Assembly (NCBI GenBank): GCA_964484515.1
Contig: CAZAGT010000034.1
Span: 1-23,361 of the forward strand
DNA length: 23,361 nucleotides
Direction: 5' to 3'
Origin: CAZAGT01 sp964484515
GTDB lineage: Bacteria > Desulfobacterota > DSM-4660 > Desulfatiglandales > HGW-15
The translations under genes were made by a program, and so were the position numbers. Shown one piece after another: positions 1 through 4,658 of the stretch. Numbering within the stretch: position 1 is the stretch's first letter; every line of letters begins with the position of its first letter. The notes beneath the pieces were generated by a model. The model was not told the origin of the DNA, did no database searches, and worked only from the letters and a program-made list of their open reading frames with translations.

Positions 1-2
1 AC

Positions 3-728
3 CCTAAGCTGATCCCAGATAAGCGATTTGGGGAAATTGCTCGCGTCCTGAGAACCAAAAGAATCAACGAGGAGACTAAATCGCTTTTGCAGGACGCAGC
101 CTGCAGGTTCTTGATGTTGAATAAAAGCCTCCATGAAAAGCCCCGCCACTCACAGATAAAGGCTGCCCTAGAGGATGTTCGCCACAAAGCGAAAGCTTAT
201 GCAATTTGTCTTGAGCAATTAGATAGCGTCAGCCGTGAAATGTTGTTTATGGAAAGTGAAATTCCCTATGAACCTGATCTCGATATTCATGATGACAAAG
301 ACGACGAAGAGATTCGAGAAAACCAGGAAGAGGCTATCAACGAAGAGAACATCGGCCCCATCCTTCAGGAAGACGACAGGAGCTTTTTTGACATAGCTGA
401 AGGGGCCAGGCACGATGCTATGAAGATTTACAGGGCCGCTTGCAGGGCATCGGAACAGTTAAAGACGGACAGAGGCGGCCGCCCAACGACGAGGACGGCC
501 CTAAGAGATTTCATCTTTCGCCTAAAAGATATTTACGAAAAAGCTACGGGTTCCCAAAAACCTGTTTCATACTGTGATGTTGCTGATGGTATCTATAAAG
601 GGGCTTTTTACGATTTTGTGGAGGCATGCCTCATCGCTCTTGCTGCTGACCCGGACGAAAACCCTGAGGAACACTTCGATAGTAACAGCGCCCTGGGCCA
701 ACAGATAAAGGCCGTTCTTAAATCCTAG
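3..728 (+). CDS. Unrecognised mobile-element protein, 5' end cut by window edge
   Basis: The frame is open from the first bases of the window to a TAG at 726-728, so the true start lies outside; 241 residues are visible. A TTG at 87 is a formal start, but the residues before it read as ordinary protein and there is no ribosome binding site there. The middle (visible residues about 90-130) is very acidic, with runs of Asp and Glu. The last 80 residues carry a Gly-Gly-Arg-Pro-Thr turn followed by an amphipathic stretch with 'IYEKATG' and 'FYDFVEACL'. From memory, similar C-termini occur in uncharacterised phage and island proteins, but I cannot name a family. It lies upstream of the regulator, cysteine-cluster and integrase genes on the same strand, and belongs to the element integrated in ssrA. 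No function is proposed. Confidence 0.75.
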   Translation, partial: PKLIPDKRFGEIARVLRTKRINEETKSLLQDAACRFLMLNKSLHEKPRHSQIKAALEDVRHKAKAYAICLEQLDSVSREMLFMESEIPYEPDLDIHDDKDDEEIRENQEEAINEENIGPILQEDDRSFFDIAEGARHDAMKIYRAACRASEQLKTDRGGRPTTRTALRDFIFRLKDIYEKATGSQKPVSYCDVADGIYKGAFYDFVEACLIALAADPDENPEEHFDSNSALGQQIKAVLKS

Positions 729-824
729 ATTCCTCATCCATTTCATTCCTCCCCTCCGGTAAAAACCTACCCCAAAAACACCTAGGTTATCACCTTTTGA
801 CGGGAAATATGGGGGCTGTATCCT

Positions 825-856
825 AAAGGTCAAGCTACGGGCTTGGCCTTTTTTCG
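825..856 (+). terminator. Rho-independent terminator or attenuator before the XRE gene
   Basis: An 11-base arm (825-835) pairs with 841-851 across a five-base loop, with one G-T pair, and runs into a T-rich tail. It is a good intrinsic terminator for the unrecognised gene ending at 728. It also lies only about 35 bases before the start of the small regulator at 891, so it could act as an attenuator in that gene's leader. A short inverted repeat, AACCTA (764-769) with TAGGTT (783-788), precedes it and could be an operator; that part is speculative. Confidence 0.7.
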
Positions 857-890
857 CTTTTTTTCTCAAAAAATATTTTTGGAGGACGCC

Positions 891-1091
891 TTGAGAACGC
901 TACCCAATATTCAATTGAAAATAGCGCTGATGAAAAAAAACCTAACGCAACGAGACCTGTCTTTCGCCACGCGCATAGACGAGGCGCGGATATCGAAGAT
1001 CATCCGCGGTTATGAACGGCCCTCGGAAGACATTAAATCGGCAATCTCTGCTTTCCTGGGTATGGAATCTGACGACTTGTTTCCTGATTAG
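891..1091 (+). CDS. Small XRE-family helix-turn-helix regulator
   Basis: This is a 66-residue protein with a classic Cro/C1-type helix-turn-helix. The segment 'LTQRDLSFATRIDEARISKI' gives helix 2, turn and recognition helix, followed by 'GYERPSEDIKSAISAFLG', the usual end of the XRE fold. I chose the TTG at 891 because a perfect GGAGG lies at 881-885 with five bases of spacing. A longer reading from 843 would start inside the terminator hairpin and has no binding site. The protein is little more than a DNA-binding domain, which fits a phage or island repressor or Cro-like switch. Its stop is 23 bases before the next gene, so the two are probably co-transcribed. Its operator is not known; the inverted repeat at 764-788 is a candidate. 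Confidence 0.85.
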   Translation: MRTLPNIQLKIALMKKNLTQRDLSFATRIDEARISKIIRGYERPSEDIKSAISAFLGMESDDLFPD

Positions 1092-1114
1092 CGTAAGAGG
1101 GAAGGATCAGTTCA

Positions 1115-1537
1115 ATGAGAATAGAAATTATGGGGAAAGACGGGCCAAAGGTTTTGGATCTTAACCGCCGAAAAGCGATTCGCGAACGATGCCTTAACTG
1201 TAGCTGTTGGGTTCCGAGCAAGGTGGCTAACTGCACCTTTGACGATTGCCCATTATGGCATTTCCGAAGTGGCAGAGGGAAGCAGAGGTCTAGACAAAGA
1301 GCATTGGCGATTCGGAAATATTGCCTGTGGTGTATGGGGGGGCAGTCGTCCGAAATCCGCAAATGTGTGTCTGCCAACTGCGCACTTTTTCCATATCGAC
1401 TGAGAGAACTCGACCGTAGCGCAGAAATCAGTTCTGTGACTAGTTCTGCTCATATAGAACCCGTTTCCAAAGCCAAAGTGAGCGGCGAAGACGGACGGAC
1501 GTGCACGCATGGCAAGCAACAACTTTTACCTTGGTAG
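1115..1537 (+). CDS. Small cysteine-cluster (zinc-binding-like) phage/island protein
   Basis: This 140-residue protein has two similar cysteine clusters. The first is 'RKAIRERCLNCSCWVPSKVA' followed by 'CTFDDCPLW'. The second is 'LAIRKYCLWCMGGQSSEIRK' followed by 'CVSANCALFPYR'. Each has the pattern C-x2-C, then C-x4-C about ten residues on, consistent with one metal site each; metal binding is inferred. From memory, a single copy of this cluster, ending in CPL-x-PYR, is common in small phage and island proteins of deltaproteobacteria. Here it occurs twice, with the aromatic end degenerate in the first copy. The ATG at 1115 follows a purine-rich GAGGGAAGG at 1097-1105; an in-frame ATG at 1130 is an alternative. 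The 3' end overlaps the next gene by 29 bases in another frame. Function unknown. Confidence 0.75.
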   Translation: MRIEIMGKDGPKVLDLNRRKAIRERCLNCSCWVPSKVANCTFDDCPLWHFRSGRGKQRSRQRALAIRKYCLWCMGGQSSEIRKCVSANCALFPYRLRELDRSAEISSVTSSAHIEPVSKAKVSGEDGRTCTHGKQQLLPW

Positions 1538-1985
1538 AGATACTGCCAAATCTACGGTATTCCGGTCACTCGGCAAGGTAGCGATTCTTGTTCACCTCGA
1601 CTTTCTTATGAAATGCAAGGTGCAAAAGGTAAAGGACAAGCCTGGCAGGAAAGCCGATTGGATAATCTTGAACAACGGGGAGATTGAATACACCTATAGC
1701 GAGGCGGAAAGGAACGGCATTAGCCGACCGCGCTTCAAGAAAGCTCTGAAGGAGTTAGTCGAAAAAGGGTTTATCGACATTTCTCATTCAGGGATGGGCG
1801 GGCCTAAAGGGGATAAGAGCAAATACGCAATCAGCAAAAGGTGGAGAAAGTGGGGAACCGATGAATTTGAGAAGGCCACGATGCCCAAGGATACCCGAAA
1901 AGGAAGAGGATTTAGCGTCGTGTGGTCAGATCCAAAAAAGCGCCAGGCTTTGCTCAACAAGAGGAAAAGAAACAATTTTCGGTAA
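1509..1985 (+). CDS. Winged-helix-like basic protein, candidate replication or control protein
   Basis: This 158-residue basic protein has a central region (about residues 58-110) that reads as a winged helix: 'YTYSEAERNGISRPRFKKAL' gives the helix-turn-helix and 'KELVEKGFIDISHSG' the third helix and wing. It is followed by a Lys/Arg-rich tail. The fold recalls the winged helices of plasmid and phage replication proteins, but no family can be assigned. The ATG at 1509 lies inside the end of the preceding gene and its binding site is weak, so translation may be coupled. The tail ends at a TAA at 1983-1985. The reading frame one base on continues for 29 more codons with a 'VTPL...VTPL' pattern, so the gene may be frameshifted. 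The repeats immediately downstream could be its binding sites; that is inference. Confidence 0.7.
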   Translation: MASNNFYLGRDTAKSTVFRSLGKVAILVHLDFLMKCKVQKVKDKPGRKADWIILNNGEIEYTYSEAERNGISRPRFKKALKELVEKGFIDISHSGMGGPKGDKSKYAISKRWRKWGTDEFEKATMPKDTRKGRGFSVVWSDPKKRQALLNKRKRNNFR

Positions 1986-2073
1986 CGGTTCGGTTACTCC
2001 ACTCGGTAATGAAAACGTTACTCCATTGAAGGCGCCAGCAGAGAATGGAGTAACAAAAGCAATACTCCACTAA
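1986..2073 (+). other. Open continuation in the +1 frame of the winged-helix gene
   Basis: Read in the frame starting at positions 1 mod 3, the sequence just past the winged-helix gene's stop translates as GNGSVTPLGNENVTPLK followed by APAENGVTKAILH, then TAA at 2071-2073. This is low-complexity but protein-like, and one deleted base in the AAAA or TTTT runs at about 1964-1980 would join it to the upstream gene. It may be the original C-terminus of that protein, lost by frameshift or sequencing error. Equally, the pattern may only reflect the GTTACTCCA DNA repeats, since GTT-ACT-CCA reads Val-Thr-Pro. Not annotated as a separate gene. Confidence 0.35.
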
Positions 2074-2145
2074 GAAGACGCCTGTGGTTAAGCCTATAAT
2101 TATATTTGCGAAAAACGTGCTACCGGTCCCCACTAATGGAGTAAC
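1993..2145. repeat. Five copies of a GTTACTCCA motif in both orientations (iteron- or arm-site-like)
   Basis: GTTACTCCA occurs at 1993-2001 and 2017-2025 on the plus strand (24 bases apart) and as its complement TGGAGTAAC at 2046-2054 and 2137-2145. A shortened copy, TACTCCA, is at 2063-2069. Copies are often flanked by T or CT on the CCA side. Between the fourth and fifth copies lies an AT-rich stretch with the perfect palindrome TATAATTATA at 2095-2104. The array sits between the winged-helix gene and the integrase. Candidate roles are replication iterons, integrase or excisionase arm sites, or operators for the winged-helix or XRE protein. The repeats are seen directly; the role is inference. 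Confidence 0.7.
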
Positions 2146-2247
2146 GAAACCATTACTATTCTATAGTCTACCATATTCTTGGTGTTAGCCGAGGGATTGA
2201 CACCCCTGACGCGACGACCGGTAAGAATCCGCTACCAACAGACGATG

Positions 2248-2277
2248 TTGACACCCCGAACAAACATGACCTATCCT
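2248..2277 (+). promoter_or_regulatory. Possible integrase promoter
   Basis: TTGACA at 2248-2253 is followed after 18 bases by TATCCT at 2272-2277, a fair sigma-70 -10 box. It would start transcription about 25 bases before the integrase ATG at 2311. The same TTGACACCCC sequence 51 bases upstream lacks a good -10. Motif-based guess only. Confidence 0.3.
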
Positions 2278-2310
2278 CGCCCGAAAAAACAGGGAGGGGG
2301 TGAGTTGACA

Positions 2311-3513
2311 ATGATTGGCGGGGTTTATTCAAGTGAACGTTGTCCGGCCTGCGGCAATAGCTTTAGGGACGATGGAAAGAAAGGCCTATTCTGTCCCGAG
2401 CATCCACAATATCAGGCAACCAAGTTTTTTGTACGCTTCAAGGGGGGCATCTTCAAGCGATTCAATAATTACGAATCTGCGAACCGTTTTCTTATCGGAC
2501 TTCGATTTCGTTTAGACGAGGATTCTTTTGATCCTAGAGACTATCGAAAAGAGAAGCCACTCGGGTTTCTCAACCTTACTATGCAATGGCTGGAAATCAA
2601 AAGAAACGAGGTTAAGGCGTCATCGTTCAACAAGATACAAAACCATATCAGCAGGGCGGTCGCTGAGTGGGGCCAGAGGAACATAAAGGACATCGGTTAC
2701 GCTGAGATCGAGGATTTCATTCAGAAACAAAAGCTTAAAGCGAAAAACCAACCTGTGTCGTCAAAGACGAAGGCGAACATCAAAAGTACTCTCCATAGCT
2801 TCTGGGTCTGGTTGCTCAAGAGACGCATTTTGACATTGGCTAAGATGCCGGAGTTCCCAGAGGTCGATTTTGAGCTCTCATGGCGTCAGGTGATTGATAA
2901 GCAGACCCAGCAATCCATTATCGGGGAGGTCTACAAGATCTCCCACAAAATCAACATCAAGATCTGGCTGGGTATCAAATGGCTGGCCACCTACATTGCC
3001 ATCAGGCCAGGAGAGCTAATGAACATCAAGGAAGGTGATTTTGACCTCAATCTGGGCGTCGTTGTCATCCGGCAGTCAAAGGAAAAGAAGGCCAAGACGA
3101 TTCCCTTGTTGCCGGAAGATCTTGACCTGTTGCGGCAACTCCCAAGGGGACTGCCCGACCTCTACTTTTTCCGTCACGTCTCCGGGACGAGTGGCGCTAA
3201 GGCGGGGCAACGATTCGGAGACAAATATCTCTATAAGTGGTGGAAACGGGCCTGTGAAAACCTGGGGATCGAGGGCGTGGATCTCTACGGAGGGACTCGG
3301 CACAGCTCAGCGAGGGCCTTGAGGGAGTTCCGAAGCCCAGAGGAGATCAAGAGGGCGACCATGCATAGTACGAACAAGGCCTTCGAGCGCTATTTTCAGA
3401 TAGAGCTGGAAGACGTGCGGGAGATCTATGGCGATGCACGTGCGGCTGCACCAAAATTGCACCACGGTGCCGAGCAAAAAGAAAAGGACAACATATTGAA
3501 ATTAATAGAATAA
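2311..3513 (+). CDS. Tyrosine-recombinase integrase with N-terminal zinc ribbon
   Basis: This 400-residue site-specific recombinase should insert and excise the element at the 3' end of ssrA. Its N-terminus has Cys11, Cys14, Cys28 and His31 in a zinc-ribbon pattern. A core-binding domain covers about 85-175 and the catalytic domain about 195-375. Catalytic residues seen are Arg232 in 'IRPGEL', Lys262 in 'KAKTIPL', Arg330 in 'YGGTRHSS', His352 in 'MHSTNKAFERY' and nucleophile Tyr361. The first His of the usual H-x-x-R box is replaced (GGTR), as I recall from a subgroup of deltaproteobacterial integrases. The ATG at 2311 is chosen because a strong GGAGGGGG sits 10-17 bases before it, though the frame is open further upstream. 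The stop TAA at 3511-3513 is two bases from the tmRNA CCA end, placing the gene at the very edge of the element. Confidence 0.9.
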   Translation: MIGGVYSSERCPACGNSFRDDGKKGLFCPEHPQYQATKFFVRFKGGIFKRFNNYESANRFLIGLRFRLDEDSFDPRDYRKEKPLGFLNLTMQWLEIKRNEVKASSFNKIQNHISRAVAEWGQRNIKDIGYAEIEDFIQKQKLKAKNQPVSSKTKANIKSTLHSFWVWLLKRRILTLAKMPEFPEVDFELSWRQVIDKQTQQSIIGEVYKISHKINIKIWLGIKWLATYIAIRPGELMNIKEGDFDLNLGVVVIRQSKEKKAKTIPLLPEDLDLLRQLPRGLPDLYFFRHVSGTSGAKAGQRFGDKYLYKWWKRACENLGIEGVDLYGGTRHSSARALREFRSPEEIKRATMHSTNKAFERYFQIELEDVREIYGDARAAAPKLHHGAEQKEKDNILKLIE

Positions 3514-3515
3514 GA

Positions 3516-3560
3516 TGGTGGAGGCGGGGGGAGTCGAACCCCCGTCCGGAAGCATTCAGC
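3516..3560. other. Probable attachment site (element/ssrA junction)
   Basis: The tRNA-like 3' end of ssrA (T-arm and acceptor strand with encoded CCA at 3516-3518) abuts the integrase gene. Insertion at the 3' end of tmRNA or tRNA genes restores the gene through a core copied on the element, so the identity block should include this segment. The exact core cannot be measured because the other end, carrying the duplicate, is left of the window. Confidence 0.7.
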
Positions 3561-3876
3561 TCAAGCATCTACATGCTTAGACTACCGATAAAATGTTCGC
3601 CTTCGAGCTTGCACGGCAGCCTGGGCATCACTCAAGGCTATCCTGTTAAGATTTCGCCCCTTTTGTGAGCAGGAATCACGAAGGGACTATCCCTCTAGTC
3701 GACGCCCATTCCAATCTCGAGGGATCAGATTTGGATGGACGTGGCTGCTCTAGGCAGCCATTGCATACGCATAGTCGTCTGCGTTTGTTTTATTGCCCGC
3801 CGTATTTACGAGGTGACAGACATCCTCGGCATGCAACTTAAGCCTCTATTACCCCCGTCGAACCCGTTTCGCCCCC
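3516..3876 (-). ncRNA. ssrA: tmRNA
   Basis: This is a one-piece tmRNA of 361 bases that rescues stalled ribosomes together with SmpB. The 5' end, GGGGGCGAAACGGGTTCGAC, is the family signature. Its first seven bases pair with CGCCTCC just before the 3' ACCA, with one G-U pair. A T-arm is present near 3525-3545 and CCA is encoded. The tag reading frame ends at a TAG near 3750; read back from it, the tag is GNKTNADDYAYAMAA if the resume codon is GGC. The hydrophobic A-M-A-A end is the expected protease signal. The resume codon is inferred by comparison with other tags. smpB lies 81 bases upstream on the same strand. The mobile element begins right after the 3' end, so any original terminator has been displaced. 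Confidence 0.95.
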
Positions 3877-3932
3877 TTAATGAAGGGATGGATGGAATGG
3901 ATGAGGACCTTAAGAGCCCTCGTGACTAATAT

Positions 3933-3961
3933 ATTATAAGGACATCCCCTTCGGGAGTCAA
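3933..3961 (-). promoter_or_regulatory. ssrA promoter overlapping the smpB stop
   Basis: On the minus strand TTGACT (3961-3956) and a perfect TATAAT (3938-3933) are separated by exactly 17 bases, a near-consensus sigma-70 promoter. Transcription would start near 3926, giving a leader of about 50 bases that RNase P would remove at 3876. The -35 box shares its TGA with the smpB stop codon at 3960-3958. Confidence 0.85.
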
Positions 3962-4413
3962 TCACCGTACTTTTTTCTGGCCTGTTCCATTTCGCGCTTC
4001 TGGTCCTTCTCCCTGATGGCGTGTCGCTTGTCCACTTTCCGTTTTCCCTTGGCCAGGGCAAGCTCGACCTTGACACGTCCGCGCCGGAAATAGACCTTCA
4101 AGGGCACCATCGAATACCCCTTCTCCTCAGTCTTGCCGATCAGGCGCTTGATCTCATACCTATTGAGGAGGAGCTTCCGGGTCCGGGTGGGATCCAGATT
4201 CACGTGATGCGCATAGGGGTAGGGGGTGATATGCATATTGTAGAGAAAGACCTCGCCCCCCTTTACCCGGGCATAGCTATCCACCAGGTTGGCGCGACCC
4301 TCCCTGAGGGACTTGACCTCCGGCCCGATTAGCACCATGCCGGCTTCATAGACCTCGTCGATGAAATAGTCAAAGGCCGCTTTCTTGTTTTGGCAGACGA
4401 TCTTCTTTTCCAT
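3958..4413 (-). CDS. smpB: SsrA-binding protein SmpB
   Basis: SmpB binds the tRNA-like domain of tmRNA and delivers it to stalled ribosomes for trans-translation. The 151 residues match the usual length. Family features in order are 'NKKAAFDYFIDEVYEAGMVL', 'GPEVKSLREGRANLVDSYAR', 'FLYNMHITPY', 'RKLLLNRYEIKRLIGKTEEK' and 'PLKVYFRRGRVKVELALAKG'. A basic, flexible C-terminal tail (about residues 122-151) follows; in this family it enters the mRNA channel. The ATG at 4413 has a weak GGA five bases upstream. It lies directly upstream of ssrA, an arrangement that puts both parts of the rescue system together, although ssrA has its own promoter. A 245-base gap separates it from ptsI. Confidence 0.96.
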   Translation of the reverse strand: MEKKIVCQNKKAAFDYFIDEVYEAGMVLIGPEVKSLREGRANLVDSYARVKGGEVFLYNMHITPYPYAHHVNLDPTRTRKLLLNRYEIKRLIGKTEEKGYSMVPLKVYFRRGRVKVELALAKGKRKVDKRHAIREKDQKREMEQARKKYGD

Positions 4414-4540
4414 ACGTCCAACAGGCTAGGTTCGTTGGCAGCTCATGACGAGAACGCAAGCTGACTCTTCTCAATGATTCTCACCCTTACAAAGGGCAAA
4501 AAGGGCATTTCGTGTGTCTGATTCTATCTGAAGAAACATG

Positions 4541-4629
4541 GAATATCGAATTCGAACATCGAACCGCAGAATTACGAGTTGTTCACTCACTTCGATATTC
4601 GACATTCCTCGTTCAACATTTTGCGGTTC
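4541..4629. repeat. Interleaved inverted repeats in the ptsI-smpB gap
   Basis: GAATATCGAA at 4541-4550 is exactly inverted at 4591-4600, and GAACCGCA at 4561-4568 is exactly inverted at 4622-4629. The two pairs interleave rather than nest. The TTCGATATTCGACATTCC flavour is typical of decayed dispersed intergenic palindromes. No T-tract follows either arm, so this is not a clear terminator. Confidence 0.65.
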
Positions 4630-4658
4630 AAAAATTTCTATTGGACATGCACGACAAT

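Larger units (their letters stand above)
1986..2310. other. Control region between winged-helix gene and integrase
   Basis: This stretch of 325 bases has no convincing complete gene. It holds the GTTACTCCA array, the TATAATTATA palindrome, an inverted pair TACCGGTC (2121-2128) and GACCGGTA (2216-2223), and a direct repeat TTGACACCCC at 2197-2206 and 2248-2257. The integrase frame is open back to 2179, but the codons before 2311 look like non-coding sequence. Confidence 0.6.

Noticed and set aside
2179..2310. 44-codon N-terminal extension of the integrase
   Set aside because: There is no ribosome binding site at its TTG, it runs over the inverted and direct repeats, and a strong GGAGGGGG precedes the ATG at 2311.
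3735..3929. Plus-strand frame of 64 codons
   Set aside because: It lies within the complement of the tmRNA and its promoter, and has no ribosome binding site.
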